A stretch of DNA of 36,401 nucleotides from Microcystis aeruginosa Ma_MB_S_20031200_S102 (GCA_007095845.1 SFBI01000093.1:1-36401), one strand, 5' to 3'; counted from the stretch's first letter, positions 1-9,361 are shown. Notes: generated from the sequence alone by a model not told the origin. Made by a program: numbers and translations.

Positions 1-1
1 T

Positions 2-85
2 TGGAACGAAATAGAGGCTTTTAAAGACCGCGTACATGGAGAATTAAAACAAGAATTACCCTCGAAAAGCCTATTTTTCTACTAA
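2..85 (+). CDS. C-terminal end of a truncated ORF, probably a transposase
   Basis: The frame is open from the window edge and ends at TAA 83-85, giving 27 residues that start WNEIEAFKDR and end SLFFY. I do not recognise the protein from so little. The stop lies 13 bp before a 21-bp sequence (99-119) that matches the terminal inverted repeat of the mobile element at 20254-20575. A coding frame ending just inside such a repeat is the usual layout of an insertion sequence. I therefore infer that this is the tail of a transposase; this rests on position, not on sequence similarity. Confidence 0.45.
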   Translation, partial: WNEIEAFKDRVHGELKQELPSKSLFFY

Positions 86-98
86 GTATTTATACTTA

Positions 99-119
99 TT
101 GCAAAGGTGAGATGCTCCC
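99..119 (+). mobile_element. Terminal inverted repeat (right end) of an insertion sequence
   Basis: These 21 bases differ at only two positions from the right-hand inverted repeat at 20555-20575 (TTGCAAA, then GTGAGATGC, then CCC). The left half of this element lies outside the window, so its target duplication cannot be checked here. Confidence 0.6.
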
Positions 120-156
120 GTGGGGAGTGGGGTGATGGGAGCAGGGAGCTTTTTTT

Positions 157-204
157 TCAGTGGTCAGTAAACAGTAATCAGTGAACTGAAAACTCACATC
201 TGAA
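157..204. repeat. Heptamer-type degenerate repeat with a GTGAACTGAAAACTCACATC block
   Basis: Short direct repeats of the CAGTAA/TCAGT type lead into the block GTGAACTGAAAACTCACATC. The same block recurs with one change near 22963-22982 and in inverted orientation at 15374-15407, so it is an interspersed repeat. The rest of the gap up to 355 holds a small inverted repeat (GAATGC/GCATTC, about 243-265) and no gene that I can support. Confidence 0.7.
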
Positions 205-335
205 TAACACCAAATTTCTAAATCTATGACAGACATCCACGCTCGAATGCTTGCCAAACCTGCATTCGTTGTGAAGCGAATAAAGAAAAATGGTATAACT
301 GACTCCTGACTCCTGATGGCTGACAGCTAACGAAT

Positions 336-389
336 GTTACGATTGTTACAATATCTTGACATTAATTCTGATACCCTGACAATGTGTCA
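336..389 (+). promoter_or_regulatory. Candidate promoter of the response regulator gene
   Basis: A perfect -35 TTGACA (356-361) is followed after 16 bp by GACAAT (378-383), a 4/6 match to TATAAT. A perfect palindrome, TGACA-ATG-TGTCA (377-389), overlaps the -10. Two direct GTTAC copies, 9 bp apart (336-340, 345-349), lie just upstream of the -35 and could bind an OmpR-type regulator, possibly the encoded protein itself. Position and consensus match are seen; regulation is inferred. Confidence 0.5.
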
Positions 390-418
390 ATCTGTGCAGT
401 AATGGGGCAGAAATTCAA

Positions 419-1207
419 GTGGTATCGATCCATATTTCTATTGTTGAGGGCAACCCGCACTTGCGATCGCTATTAGCTTGGCATCTGCAACAGGCCGGTT
501 ATTTGGTCAATCAATCGGCAACCCTGCAAAGTGCGCGTCAAGCTTTCCTTCATCGTCAACCAACCTTAGCAATTATCGATTCCGACTTACCCGACGGGGA
601 TGGAATCGAACTCTGCCGTTGGCTTTATCAACAAAAACAGTCTCTAATACTGATTCTTTCGGCCCGTAATGGTGAAAAAGATGTGGTCAATGGTTTAAAA
701 GCGGGGGCCGACGACTACCTGAAAAAGCCCTTTGGAATGCAAGAATTTATGGCTAGGGTAGAAGTGTTAACCCGTCGTTTAGGCAGTAGGGCCGCTCCCC
801 TACACTTGGATTATGGGCAATTAAAAATAGATTTAGCCCAAAGACGGGTACAATTTCGCGGGGAGTATATCGAATTAACCCCCCAAGAATTTAGCCTACT
901 CTACGTTTTAGCCCAAGCGGAGGGAACACCCCTATCAAGAGCCGATTTGCTGCGTCGCGCTTGGCCAGAGGAAATAGATAATCCCCGGACAATTGATACT
1001 CATGTTCTCTCTCTGCGGAAAAAAATCGAAACCGATCCCAGACAACCTAATTTAATTCAAACCGTCCGCAACGTTGGCTATCGTTTCAATCTAGAAATGT
1101 TGGCCGAGATCAATTCAGCTTTAGAAGCTAATATTATTGCTTCCACCAAAGGCAATCATAACGGTCATTCCATGAGTAAAATTCCTGCTCACAATGTTAG
1201 TCGTTAA
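419..1207 (+). CDS. OmpR/PhoB-type response regulator, atypical receiver
   Basis: Cytoplasmic DNA-binding regulator of 262 residues: a receiver domain (about 4-118) and a winged-helix DNA-binding domain (about 128-226), followed by an unusual 36-residue tail. The receiver keeps the phospho-acceptor region (IIDSDLP, Asp54), the switch residue Ser81 and Lys103 (LKKPF). The N-terminal acidic pair that binds magnesium is reduced to Glu10-Gly11. Loss of one acid suggests weak or phosphorylation-independent activity, as described for NblR-like regulators; I cannot say that this is NblR. Start: GTG at 419, because no in-frame ATG lies close upstream; the promoter at 356-383 leaves a leader of about 30 nt. 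It converges with ftsH and no sensor kinase is adjacent. Confidence 0.9.
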   Translation: MVSIHISIVEGNPHLRSLLAWHLQQAGYLVNQSATLQSARQAFLHRQPTLAIIDSDLPDGDGIELCRWLYQQKQSLILILSARNGEKDVVNGLKAGADDYLKKPFGMQEFMARVEVLTRRLGSRAAPLHLDYGQLKIDLAQRRVQFRGEYIELTPQEFSLLYVLAQAEGTPLSRADLLRRAWPEEIDNPRTIDTHVLSLRKKIETDPRQPNLIQTVRNVGYRFNLEMLAEINSALEANIIASTKGNHNGHSMSKIPAHNVSR

Positions 1208-1249
1208 TTCTGGCTTTGTCCGACTGATTAGCCGATTTTTGGCTGAAAT

Positions 1250-1283
1250 CGTCTCCTAACTACTGAATAGAAGCAAGGAGACG
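1250..1283. terminator. Inverted repeat between convergent genes, possible terminator
   Basis: CGTCTCC (1250-1256) and GGAGACG (1277-1283) form a perfect 7-bp inverted repeat with a 20-nt loop, in the 85-bp gap between the response regulator and ftsH. There is no clear T-run on either strand, so a terminator role is only a suggestion from its position. Confidence 0.3.
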
Positions 1284-1292
1284 AAGAGCAAA

Positions 1293-3188
1293 TTAAACCA
1301 TAGTCACCATTGACCGATCTGCTTGTTGCTGAAATTCCGTCAATAAACGCCGGAATTCGTCGCCGTCAATGGTTTCCTGTTCAATCAGTATATCCACCAA
1401 GCGATCAATCGCCACACGATTGTCAAGGATAAGTTTTGTTGCTAAATCGTGGCATTGCTTGACAAGTTCCCGCACTTGTGCATCAATTTTTGCCATCATC
1501 GCGAAAGAATGGTCGGCATGATAACCAGCACCAGCACCACCGAGATAGGAATTACCATCCTCTTCTAGGGCAATCAATCCCAATTCCGACATTCCCAGAC
1601 GCGTTACCATCTGTCGGGCCAGATAGGTAATTTTTTCAATATCATTACCGGCACCGGTGGTCACTTCATCCTCACCGAAGACACATTCCTCCGCTACCCG
1701 TCCCCCTAATAGTCCCGCAATTCGGGCTAATAACTGGGAACGACTGGTTAAACTCTGTTCTTCATCGGGAGTGAACCAAGTTAACCCCTGCGCTTGACCC
1801 CGGGGAATCAGGGTAACTTTTTCCACTCGATCGTGACCAGGACAGAGACTAGCGACAATCGCATGGCCCACTTCATGATAGGCGATCAAACGCTTGGCTT
1901 TACTATCCACTAAAGCGCGCCCTTCCATACCGGCCACAATCCGATCGATCGCATCGTTGACCTCCTCCATAGTAATCGCCTCTTTGCGCCGTCTAGCGGT
2001 AAAAATTGCCGCTTCGTTGAGCATATTCGCCAAATCTGCCCCAGTAAAACCCGGTGTGCGCCGGGCGATCGCCTCCAGAGCCACATCAGCAGCCACCTTT
2101 TTATCGCGAGAATGAACCTCTAAAATGGCCAAACGTCCCTTAGAATCTGGATAATCCACCACCACCTGTCGATCAAAACGACCCGGACGCAGCAAGGCCG
2201 AATCCAAAACATCAGGGCGGTTGGTGGCGGCAATGACGATAATGCCAGTATTGCCCTCAAAACCGTCCATTTCCGTCAATAATTGGTTCAGGGTTTGTTC
2301 CCGTTCATCATTACCTCCCCCATAACCGATCCCTCGTTGACGACCAACGGCATCAATTTCATCGATAAAAACCAAACAAGGGGCATTTTCCTGGGCTTTT
2401 CGGAACAGATCTCGCACTCGCGACGCACCAACCCCGACAAACATCTCGACAAATTCCGACCCAGAGATGCTGAAAAAAGGTACTCCTGCTTCTCCTGCGA
2501 TCGCTTTAGCCAGTAAAGTTTTCCCCGTCCCTGGGGGCCCGATTAACAGGACTCCCTTGGGGATTTTCGCACCAATAGCCGTAAATTTTTCCGGTTGTTT
2601 GAGGAATGTTACCACTTCCTCTAGATCTTCCTTGGCCTCATCCACACCCGCCACATCATTGAATTCTATGCCGGTTTTCGCCTCCATCTGAAACCGCGCC
2701 CTTGATTTACCGAAGTTCATCGCTTGACCGGAAGCATTAGCAGAACGACGGATAATAAACACCAATAATCCCAAGACGAGAATAATCACTAACAGGTTAG
2801 TGAGAACATTGATCAAGGCCGAATTGTCAGTGCTAGGGAGAATACCGTACTCGATTTTTTTAGCATCCAGTTTTTTGATTAATTCAGGATTTTGGTCAAA
2901 TAAATTGACTTCCTTCGGGGGATCCTTGTCCGTTTGACCGACGAGGGTAACTGCTGCCTGCTGCAAAGAAGGATTGATTTCCACCTTTTTTACCTTGCCT
3001 TGCTCGATTTTCTCTAACAATTCACCGTAGGTGAGGGTATTTTGGTTTTTTTGACTCCAAGCAGGATTGACATGGCCAAAGGTTTGCAGAATCATCCAAG
3101 TGGTGACAATCCCTTTCCATACTGGCCGATGACCACGATTCTTAGCTGACTTGGCTCTAACTACGGTGAGCGGAGATTTTTGATCCAT
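1293..3188 (-). CDS. ftsH: ATP-dependent zinc metalloprotease FtsH
   Basis: Membrane-anchored AAA protease that unfolds and degrades membrane and soluble proteins, including damaged photosystem subunits. The 631 residues show a hydrophobic N-terminal segment (about 24-45), a second membrane helix (about 126-146) with a soluble loop between them, Walker A GPPGTGKT (217-224), Walker B VFIDEID (273-279), the second region of homology (about 323-340), the zinc site HEVGH (438-442) and the third ligand Asp516. All catalytic residues are present and the length is normal. Cyanobacteria carry four FtsH paralogs. The long basic N-terminus and the AWSQ sequence before the loop look more like the FtsH1/FtsH4 type than FtsH2 or FtsH3, but I cannot settle which. 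It is divergent from rimP. Confidence 0.97.
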   Translation of the reverse strand: MDQKSPLTVVRAKSAKNRGHRPVWKGIVTTWMILQTFGHVNPAWSQKNQNTLTYGELLEKIEQGKVKKVEINPSLQQAAVTLVGQTDKDPPKEVNLFDQNPELIKKLDAKKIEYGILPSTDNSALINVLTNLLVIILVLGLLVFIIRRSANASGQAMNFGKSRARFQMEAKTGIEFNDVAGVDEAKEDLEEVVTFLKQPEKFTAIGAKIPKGVLLIGPPGTGKTLLAKAIAGEAGVPFFSISGSEFVEMFVGVGASRVRDLFRKAQENAPCLVFIDEIDAVGRQRGIGYGGGNDEREQTLNQLLTEMDGFEGNTGIIVIAATNRPDVLDSALLRPGRFDRQVVVDYPDSKGRLAILEVHSRDKKVAADVALEAIARRTPGFTGADLANMLNEAAIFTARRRKEAITMEEVNDAIDRIVAGMEGRALVDSKAKRLIAYHEVGHAIVASLCPGHDRVEKVTLIPRGQAQGLTWFTPDEEQSLTSRSQLLARIAGLLGGRVAEECVFGEDEVTTGAGNDIEKITYLARQMVTRLGMSELGLIALEEDGNSYLGGAGAGYHADHSFAMMAKIDAQVRELVKQCHDLATKLILDNRVAIDRLVDILIEQETIDGDEFRRLLTEFQQQADRSMVTMV

Positions 3189-3306
3189 AATTGACTCTAT
3201 ATCTAGTTACCCTGTATTCATTGTGACAGATCGACTCGATCGTGACCACTGTTCTGTTTTTCCCCCGGCACGACCCTGATGGCAAATAGTGATGACGGTT
3301 TTTTGC

Positions 3307-3312
3307 TATACT
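3307..3312 (+). promoter_or_regulatory. Possible -10 element for the rimP operon
   Basis: TATACT matches the -10 consensus at 5/6 and lies about 90 bp before the rimP start, upstream of the leader hairpin. No good -35 is visible at the usual spacing, so this is tentative. Confidence 0.35.
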
Positions 3313-3366
3313 GTATTCAGCTAGGTGGTCTAACAACTGCCTATCCCAATCACTAACAGTTTAGGG

Positions 3367-3390
3367 AAGTGGGTTTCGCCCGCTTTTTTT
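3367..3390 (+). terminator. Terminator-like hairpin in the rimP leader (attenuator candidate)
   Basis: AAGTGGG (3367-3373) pairs with CCCGCTT (3379-3385) around the loop TTTCG, with one G-U pair, and runs directly into T3384-3390. This is a complete intrinsic terminator shape placed 12 bp before the rimP start codon, so it can stop transcription before the whole operon. A hairpin of this kind ahead of rimP (ylxS) is known in other bacteria (rimP leader), which supports a regulatory role over a chance terminator. Confidence 0.7.
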
Positions 3391-3402
3391 ATTGTCTAAA
3401 TC

Positions 3403-3873
3403 ATGACCCATCCGCTCATCCCCGACCTGCTGCACCTAGCCACCCCTATCGCTGAAAACTTGGGGCTAGAAGTGGTCGATATCGTTTTTCAAACCAATAA
3501 AAGGCCTCCCGTCCTGCGCGTCGATATTCGCAATCTTGCGGGAGATACTGGTTTAGAGGACTGTGAGCAGATGAGTCGGTCTTTAGAAACCGCCCTCGAC
3601 AATCAAGAAATCTTACCAGGGGCCTACGTTTTGGAAATATCTAGCCCCGGCATTTCTCGACAACTGAGCAGCGAGCGCGAATTTCAGTCTTTTAAAGGTT
3701 TTCCCGTCATCATTACCGGCCAGGATAGCCAGGGAAAACCAAAAGAATGGCGCGGAAAACTGCAAGGTAGAGATGAGCAGTCTATTTATCTTAACCAAAA
3801 GGGTCGCTCCCTGACCATCGATCGCACTACTGTCATCAGCGTCCGTTTAGATGAGCAGCGGGATCATCAGTAA
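3403..3873 (+). CDS. rimP: Ribosome maturation factor RimP
   Basis: Cytoplasmic factor needed for maturation of the 30S ribosomal subunit. The 156 residues match the family in length. They show the N-terminal alpha/beta domain with the conserved CEQMSRSLETALD helix (about 50-62), the YVLEISSPGISR motif (about 71-82) and a C-terminal SH3-like barrel. It is the first gene of rimP-nusA-ylxR-infB, an order conserved in many bacteria. Its stop codon falls inside the first unit of a heptamer array (TCAGTAA at 3867-3873), so the repeat has reached the last codons of the gene. Transcription probably passes the leader hairpin at 3367-3390. Confidence 0.95.
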   Translation: MTHPLIPDLLHLATPIAENLGLEVVDIVFQTNKRPPVLRVDIRNLAGDTGLEDCEQMSRSLETALDNQEILPGAYVLEISSPGISRQLSSEREFQSFKGFPVIITGQDSQGKPKEWRGKLQGRDEQSIYLNQKGRSLTIDRTTVISVRLDEQRDHQ

Positions 3874-3960
3874 TCAGTAATCAGGGATAAAGATCAAGAT
3901 AAATAACTAACTAACTGATTAACTTAAAACTTATATCTGATAACTGATAACTGATATAAG
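3867..3960. repeat. Heptanucleotide repeats between rimP and nusA
   Basis: Tandem TCAGTAA units begin within the rimP stop codon (3867-3884). After a degenerate middle, CTGATAA-type units follow (about 3936-3955). These are short tandemly repeated repetitive sequences typical of cyanobacteria. They make up most of the 129-bp gap within the operon. Confidence 0.8.
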
Positions 3961-4002
3961 GCTAAAAAACTAATAACTCAAAAGTCAGGAGAAAAAATAA
4001 TT

Positions 4003-5199
4003 ATGGCTACCGTTAATTTGCCCGGTTTGAAAATAATGCTCGAAGAAATTAGCCAACGACATAATCTGCCCAAAAATGCCGTACAGGAGGCTTTGCGCGA
4101 GGCCCTGATCAAGGGTTACGAACGTTATCGCCGCTCCCAAAGTTTAGAAAAAGCCGCTCAATTTCATGAAGATTATTTCAATAACTTTGATGTGGAATTA
4201 GACGTAGAAGAAGAAGGCTTTCGTATCCTTTCGACTAAAACTATTGTGGAAGAAGTGACCAATCCTGACCATCACATCGGTCTTAAAGAAGTGCAGGAAG
4301 TGGCCGATGAAGCCCAATTAGGAGATGAAGTAGTTCTTGATGTCACCCCCGACCAAAGAGAATTTGGTCGCATGGCGGCGATTCAAACTAAACAGGTTTT
4401 ACTGCAAAAACTGCGGGATAACCAACGCAAAATGATTCAAGAGGAGTTCCAATATCTGGAAGGAACCGTTTTACAGGCCCGGGTCGTCCGTTTTGAAAGA
4501 CAGGCCGCTATTGTCATGGTACAAAGTACCTACGGTCAACCGGAAGTGGAAGCAGAACTACCCAAACGGGAACAGCTGCCCAACGATAACTATCGCGCCA
4601 ACGCCACCTTTAAAGTTCTGCTCAAAAAAGTCTTGGAAGGTTCTCAACGCGGCCCGCAATTAATTGTTTCCAGAGCAGCGGCAGGCTTGGTAGTATATTT
4701 GTTTGCCAACGAAGTTCCCGAAATCGAAGAGGAAATCGTGCGTATTGTCGCCGTCGCTCGGGAAGCTAATCCCCCCTCCCGTCACGTTGGTTCGCGGACA
4801 AAAATCGCCGTCGATACCCTAGAAAGAGACGTGGATCCGGTTGGAGCTTGTATTGGGGCCAGAGGTTCGCGGATTCAAGCCGTGGTAAACGAATTGCGGG
4901 GGGAAAAAATCGACGTGATTCGCTGGTCTCCAGATCCCGCCACCTACATCGCCAATGCCCTTAGTCCCGCCCGTATTGACCAAGTTTTGTTCACTAATGC
5001 CGAAGAAAGACAAGCATTGGTACTGGTGGCACAGGATCAATTAAGTTTAGCGATTGGCAAAGAAGGGCAGAACGTGCGTTTAGCCGCCCGTCTGACGGGC
5101 TGGAAAATCGATATTAAGGATATCGCCCTCTATAAAGGCGAACAGGAATTAAAGACCGATGAAAACGACCCAGAAACGCAGGATTTAGACCAAGAATGA
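4003..5199 (+). CDS. nusA: Transcription termination/antitermination factor NusA
   Basis: RNA polymerase-binding factor that modulates pausing, termination and antitermination. The 398 residues have the N-terminal polymerase-binding domain (about 1-140), an S1 domain (about 150-225) and two KH domains with GxxG loops GARG (285-288) and GKEG (352-355). A short acidic tail follows. The C-terminal acidic repeats of enterobacterial NusA are absent, as is usual in cyanobacteria. The start ATG has an AGGAG element upstream (about 3986-3990). The stop overlaps the ylxR start by four bases (ATGA), which points to translational coupling. Confidence 0.96.
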   Translation: MATVNLPGLKIMLEEISQRHNLPKNAVQEALREALIKGYERYRRSQSLEKAAQFHEDYFNNFDVELDVEEEGFRILSTKTIVEEVTNPDHHIGLKEVQEVADEAQLGDEVVLDVTPDQREFGRMAAIQTKQVLLQKLRDNQRKMIQEEFQYLEGTVLQARVVRFERQAAIVMVQSTYGQPEVEAELPKREQLPNDNYRANATFKVLLKKVLEGSQRGPQLIVSRAAAGLVVYLFANEVPEIEEEIVRIVAVAREANPPSRHVGSRTKIAVDTLERDVDPVGACIGARGSRIQAVVNELRGEKIDVIRWSPDPATYIANALSPARIDQVLFTNAEERQALVLVAQDQLSLAIGKEGQNVRLAARLTGWKIDIKDIALYKGEQELKTDENDPETQDLDQE

Positions 5200-5477
5200 A
5201 CCCCTTCCTCAACTATCGACGCTGTATTAGCTGCCGTCTCTTCGCCCCGAAAGAATCCTTTTGGCGAATTGTCCGACTACACCCGTCTGGACAGATACAA
5301 TTAGATCAAGGAATGGGAAGGGCTGCCTATATCTGTCCGCAACCTAACTGCCTGCAATTAGCCAGGCAAAAAAATCGTCTCGGACGCGCCCTAAAAGCCA
5401 ATATTCCCGAAACGCTCTATGAATCCTTGCAAAAGCGCCTCGGTACTGCCAAGCAAGGTAGTCCAAATCAGGATTAA
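5196..5477 (+). CDS. ylxR: YlxR (DUF448) family RNA-binding protein
   Basis: Small basic protein of 93 residues with the family motif CISCRLFAPKESFWRIVR near the N-terminus (about 10-27) and a later GRAAYICP segment (about 43-50). YlxR proteins are encoded between nusA and infB in many bacteria. They have been reported to bind nucleic acid and, in some species, RNase P RNA. It overlaps nusA by four bases, so it is probably translated with it. The cysteines of the first motif are conserved; the precise role in cyanobacteria is not known. Confidence 0.9.
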   Translation: MNPFLNYRRCISCRLFAPKESFWRIVRLHPSGQIQLDQGMGRAAYICPQPNCLQLARQKNRLGRALKANIPETLYESLQKRLGTAKQGSPNQD

Positions 5478-5587
5478 AATTGACGATCATAGCCACAAAA
5501 TCGTTAGCATGGAAAGGGGCAGTCCTGACAGGATCAAAAAATCAGCCAAATTATAGGATCACTAACACTTTAGCCGGGGGATAATGG

Positions 5588-8500
5588 ATGAGTAACGCGA
5601 AAGTCAGAATTTACGATTTATCAAAAGAATTGAATCTAGACAACAAAGACATTTTGGATATCTGTGACCAGTTGAACATCGAGTACAAGAGCCACAGTAG
5701 CACGATCAGCGAAGAGGATGCCCAACGCATCAAAGCGATTGCGGCAAAGGGAGTTATTTCGAGTACCAGTAAAAATAGCACGGGTCAGCGAGAATCGGCT
5801 ATTCCCGCCGAAGAAAAAAAACAAAAGATTTTAGCCCTGCATAAACACAACCGCCCCGAAACCGGCGAAGAAGGGGAAATCTATCCCGGTCCTGCTGGTT
5901 CCTCAGCTAAACCGACTTTAATCAATCCTCCCCGTCCCCCAGTTAAACCCCTGGTTGCTGCCCCAGGGCGCGACGGTGCGGCCGAAAAAACCCCCCCCAC
6001 CGCTGCAGAGATGCCATTTCAGTCCGCCAGTGTTAAAGAAACCCCGACCGAAACCCCGCTAGTGCCAGAAGTATCCCTCACCTTAATCGCCCCACCTAAT
6101 CGACCTTCCCTCACCCCGAAACCACGCCCAGGCAGCACCTCAGGCCGGCCAGAACCCCGATCTAAAAATGCCCCCGGCGGTAACGACAGCCCCCCTTACC
6201 CCCTTCGGCTTGGCTCAGGGCAAGCCGAGCTAAGTCGAAGGGGGGGAGAAAAACGCGAGCGCGGCGAGAGCGAGAACCTCCCTAGCCCTGAAGGCAGGGT
6301 TAGCTTGGCTAAACCAGAAAAACCGACCCTCAACCGCAAACCCGACGGAAAAAGCCCAAAATTGGCGGAACCAGCCAGAGAAGTGCGGGAGACGGTGGAA
6401 TTGAAACGCCCAGTTCGCCCCGGTTTACCCACTAAAATCTCGGCTACTGGCGAGCAAGAGGCCGATACTACCAAGAAATCCGGTGTTGATGGCACAGAAA
6501 TCGATACAGATACCGGACTGCTCGGAGCAGACGGGTTGAAAAAACTCAAACGACCGACCATGCCCCCTCGCATGGCCAAAAAATCTAGCTGGGAAGAAGA
6601 GGAAGAAGAAGAGAAAAAAGCGGCCAAAACCGCTAAAACTGCTGGCAAAAACAAACGCCGCACCCAAGCCCTCTTTGAAGATGATGATGATCTAGAATCG
6701 GAACTATCCGGGTTAATCAATAGCCCCAGTTTTACCCTTTCCACCGCTCGTCCCCCCAAACCGCCCAGCGCGAAAGCAACCACCCCTAGCACTCCCACAG
6801 CAGTCAAAGTTAAGCGGCCCAGTAAACCAACCGCCCACACCGGCAGCTCGAAAAGCGAGCGCCAAGAACCCCAAGAGGAAAAACGCCCGGAAAGCATCGT
6901 CATCACTGGCAGTCTTACCGTGCGCGACCTCTCGGAATTGATGAAAGTCCCAGAAACCGAGATCATCAGAACCCTATTTTTTAAAGGGATGGCGGTTAAC
7001 ATCACCCAAACTCTCGACGTGGACACCATCGAAATGATCGCCAGGGACTTCGAGATGGCCGTGGAAACCCCCAGCACCCAGTCGGCGGCGATCAAAACCA
7101 CGGAAATGATCGATGTCTCCGACTGGGAAAGTCTCCAGCGTCGTCCTCCCGTCGTCACCATTATGGGTCACGTTGACCACGGCAAAACCACCCTCCTCGA
7201 CTCGATCCGCAAAACCAAAGTCGCCCAAGGAGAAGCCGGCGGCATCACCCAGCACATCGGTGCTTACCACGTCGATGTGGAACATAACGGCAAACCGGAA
7301 CAGATTGTCTTTTTGGATACCCCTGGCCACGAAGCTTTTACTGCTATGCGCGCCCGCGGGGCGAGAGTCACCGATATAGCGGTACTGGTGGTGGCCGCCG
7401 ATGATGGCGTACAACCCCAAACGAAAGAGGCAATTAGTCACGCCAGGGCCGCCGAAGTCCCCATCGTGGTGGCGATTAACAAAGTCGATAAACCTTCCGC
7501 TAACCCCGACCGGATTAAACAGGAATTGACCGAACAGGGACTGGTGGCCGAAGATTGGGGCGGTGAGACGATCATGGTTCCCGTTAGCGCCCTGCGGGGG
7601 GAAAATCTCGATAATCTGCTGGAAATGATCCTCTTAGTGGCAGAAGTAGAGGAATTGGTCGCTAACCCCGATCGCTTGGCTAAGGGAACCGTGATCGAAG
7701 CTAACCTCGATCGCACCAAAGGTCCCGTGGCTACCCTACTCGTCCAGAATGGTACTCTCCGCGTCGGTGATAGCATCGTCGCTGGTTCCGTTTTTGGTAA
7801 AATTCGGGCGATGATCGATGACCGCGGCCAAAAAGTCGAAGCGGCCACCCCCTCCTTCGCCGTGGAAATCCTCGGTCTTAGCGATGTTCCGGCCGCCGGC
7901 GATGAGTTCGATGTCTATGAAAGTGAAAAAGAGGCCCGATCAATTGCCGATCAACGGGCGATCGAACAACGCAACACCCGTTTACAACAGGCCCTCTCCT
8001 CCCGTCGCGTTAGCCTTAGCACCCTCTCTATCCAAGCTCAAGAAGGACAACTCAAGGAACTTAATCTCATCCTCAAGGCAGATGTGCAAGGTTCCGTTGA
8101 GGCCATCCTCGGAGCGCTCAAACAGTTACCCCAAAACGAAGTGCAGATTCGGGTTCTCCTCGCCTCTCCGGGGGAAATCACCGAAACCGATGTGGATCTG
8201 GCCGCCGCTAGTGGTGCGGTAGTGGTGGGCTTTAATACCACCCTTGCCAGTGGTGCGCGCGCATCCGCCGATCGGGAAGGAGTCGATATCCGTGATTACA
8301 ATATCATCTACAAGCTTCTCGATGATATTCAAGGGGCGATGGAAGGTCTTCTCGACCCCGAAGAAGTGGAAGAACACCTCGGTTTTGCCGAAGTGCGGGC
8401 CGTCTTCACCGTCGGTCGTGGGGCCGTGGCGGGTTGTTATGTCCAATCTGGTAAACTGGTGCGGAATCGCTTCCTGCGCGTGCGTCGCGGCAAGGAAATT

Positions 8501-8668
8501 GTTTATCAGGGGGTTCTTGATTCCCTCAAACGGATGAAGGAAGATGCCCGGGAAGTGGCCACCGGTTTCGAGTGCGGTGTCGGTATTTCTAAATTCAATG
8601 ACTGGAAAGAAGGCGATATTATCGAAGCCTACGAAATGGTCATGAAACGTCGCACTTTATCCAGTTAA
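5588..8668 (+). CDS. infB: Translation initiation factor IF-2
   Basis: GTPase that delivers initiator tRNA to the 30S subunit. The 1026 residues comprise an N-terminal IF2N domain (about 1-55), a long proline- and charge-rich linker (about 60-440), a second IF2N domain (about 445-495), the G domain and the C-terminal domains. The G motifs are intact: GHVDHGKT (527-534), DTPGH (577-581), NKVD (631-634). The start at 5588 is chosen because the nearby ATG at 5584 meets a stop after three codons. Linker residues of about 200-240 derive from an inserted palindromic repeat (6199-6244) that keeps the frame. A 110-bp gap separates it from ylxR. Confidence 0.97.
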   Translation: MSNAKVRIYDLSKELNLDNKDILDICDQLNIEYKSHSSTISEEDAQRIKAIAAKGVISSTSKNSTGQRESAIPAEEKKQKILALHKHNRPETGEEGEIYPGPAGSSAKPTLINPPRPPVKPLVAAPGRDGAAEKTPPTAAEMPFQSASVKETPTETPLVPEVSLTLIAPPNRPSLTPKPRPGSTSGRPEPRSKNAPGGNDSPPYPLRLGSGQAELSRRGGEKRERGESENLPSPEGRVSLAKPEKPTLNRKPDGKSPKLAEPAREVRETVELKRPVRPGLPTKISATGEQEADTTKKSGVDGTEIDTDTGLLGADGLKKLKRPTMPPRMAKKSSWEEEEEEEKKAAKTAKTAGKNKRRTQALFEDDDDLESELSGLINSPSFTLSTARPPKPPSAKATTPSTPTAVKVKRPSKPTAHTGSSKSERQEPQEEKRPESIVITGSLTVRDLSELMKVPETEIIRTLFFKGMAVNITQTLDVDTIEMIARDFEMAVETPSTQSAAIKTTEMIDVSDWESLQRRPPVVTIMGHVDHGKTTLLDSIRKTKVAQGEAGGITQHIGAYHVDVEHNGKPEQIVFLDTPGHEAFTAMRARGARVTDIAVLVVAADDGVQPQTKEAISHARAAEVPIVVAINKVDKPSANPDRIKQELTEQGLVAEDWGGETIMVPVSALRGENLDNLLEMILLVAEVEELVANPDRLAKGTVIEANLDRTKGPVATLLVQNGTLRVGDSIVAGSVFGKIRAMIDDRGQKVEAATPSFAVEILGLSDVPAAGDEFDVYESEKEARSIADQRAIEQRNTRLQQALSSRRVSLSTLSIQAQEGQLKELNLILKADVQGSVEAILGALKQLPQNEVQIRVLLASPGEITETDVDLAAASGAVVVGFNTTLASGARASADREGVDIRDYNIIYKLLDDIQGAMEGLLDPEEVEEHLGFAEVRAVFTVGRGAVAGCYVQSGKLVRNRFLRVRRGKEIVYQGVLDSLKRMKEDAREVATGFECGVGISKFNDWKEGDIIEAYEMVMKRRTLSS
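6199..6244. repeat. In-frame palindromic repeat inserted in infB
   Basis: Outer arms CCCCCTTCG (6199-6207) and CGAAGGGGG (6236-6244) enclose inner arms CGGCTTG (6206-6212) and CAAGCCG (6221-6227), giving two nested hairpins. The sequence encodes [15 protein letters not shown] in the IF-2 linker, unlike the proline-lysine-rich flanks. Interspersed repeats with CTTCGAC and GGCTCA cores are common in cyanobacteria; a related core lies at about 20403-20443. Confidence 0.75.
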
Positions 8669-8689
8669 TTAGACTTGAACCGTCGGGAG

Positions 8690-8787
8690 TCAGTTATCAG
8701 TTATCAGTTATCAGTTATCAGTTACCAGTTATCAGTTATCAGTTATAATTCATAATTCATAATTCATAATTTATAATTCATAATTCT
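8690..8787. repeat. Compound heptamer array, CAGTTAT then ATAATTC
   Basis: About seven near-perfect TCAGTTA units (8691-8745) are followed directly by about six ATAATTC-type units (8746-8787), ending just before the start codon at 8792. The array fills the gap downstream of infB and leaves the next gene with little room for its own promoter outside the repeat. Confidence 0.9.
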
Positions 8788-8791
8788 CTCT

Positions 8792-9361
8792 ATGAAATCA
8801 GAACCTTTTTTGTGGATTCATCTGGCAGGGTTAGCGGCTTTGCCAATCTTTTTACAAATCGCTTGGATTGGTTTAGCTGTGGGCGATCCCTTGCCTTTTC
8901 TTTGGCTAGAATGGTTATTTCTGGGAGTGATCGCTATTATTCCAGTCTTTTGGATGCAGTGGACAAAACCTTTTGATATCTTTAGTCTTTTGTTGGTTGC
9001 CCTGAAACCGAGTCAACTCACTCCCGAACAGTTAAAAATTCTCTCTCTTTTTCAACGTCCTCGCCATCGTCTTCTTACTCTTTTGGGAGTCGTCCTCCTA
9101 ATTCTCATCGCTTGGCCAATCTATAATTTTGCCCCTCTAGCGGCTGCCGTGGCCGGCTATCTCCCCCAATGGCGGCTTTTAGGTTTAGTAATTGCTGCGA
9201 TCGCTCTTCTCTTAAGTCATCTATTTCTACAGGTTCCTCTGAGTGTTCTTGGGGTTTTAGCCACGAAGGAAAGTGACTGGACAGCCACCGAAGCTTTAGT
9301 TATTGAGCGCATTCCTGAGTTATTTACTATTTTTGGTATAAAAGTTAATAAAATTATCTAA
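8792..9361 (+). CDS. Conserved cyanobacterial integral membrane protein (low-complexity tail family)
   Basis: A 189-residue hydrophobic protein with about four membrane segments (roughly 10-32, 36-56, 90-112, 126-150). The start, MKSEPFLWIHLAGLAALP, resembles cyanobacterial proteins annotated as low-complexity tail membrane proteins, often found next to infB. Here the variable tail is nearly absent: the protein ends soon after the conserved part (LFTIFGIKVNKII). No function is known. It lies 123 bp after infB, across a heptamer array, and ends two bases from the stop codon of the convergent ecaA gene. Confidence 0.8.
   Translation: MKSEPFLWIHLAGLAALPIFLQIAWIGLAVGDPLPFLWLEWLFLGVIAIIPVFWMQWTKPFDIFSLLLVALKPSQLTPEQLKILSLFQRPRHRLLTLLGVVLLILIAWPIYNFAPLAAAVAGYLPQWRLLGLVIAAIALLLSHLFLQVPLSVLGVLATKESDWTATEALVIERIPELFTIFGIKVNKII

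Noticed and set aside
336-352. HLR1 site for RpaB before the response regulator
   Set aside because: The two GTTAC copies are 9 bp apart and the first lacks the A of TTACA, so they do not fit the HLR1 spacing and sequence; kept only as direct repeats.
6196-7161. A 321-codon open frame antisense to infB
   Set aside because: It mirrors the biased codons of the IF-2 linker, has a Ser/Leu/Arg low-complexity product without any family features, and overlaps a certain gene.
8690-8787. Tandem arrays as a CRISPR
   Set aside because: Units are 7-8 bp without spacers or cas genes; they are simple tandem repeats.
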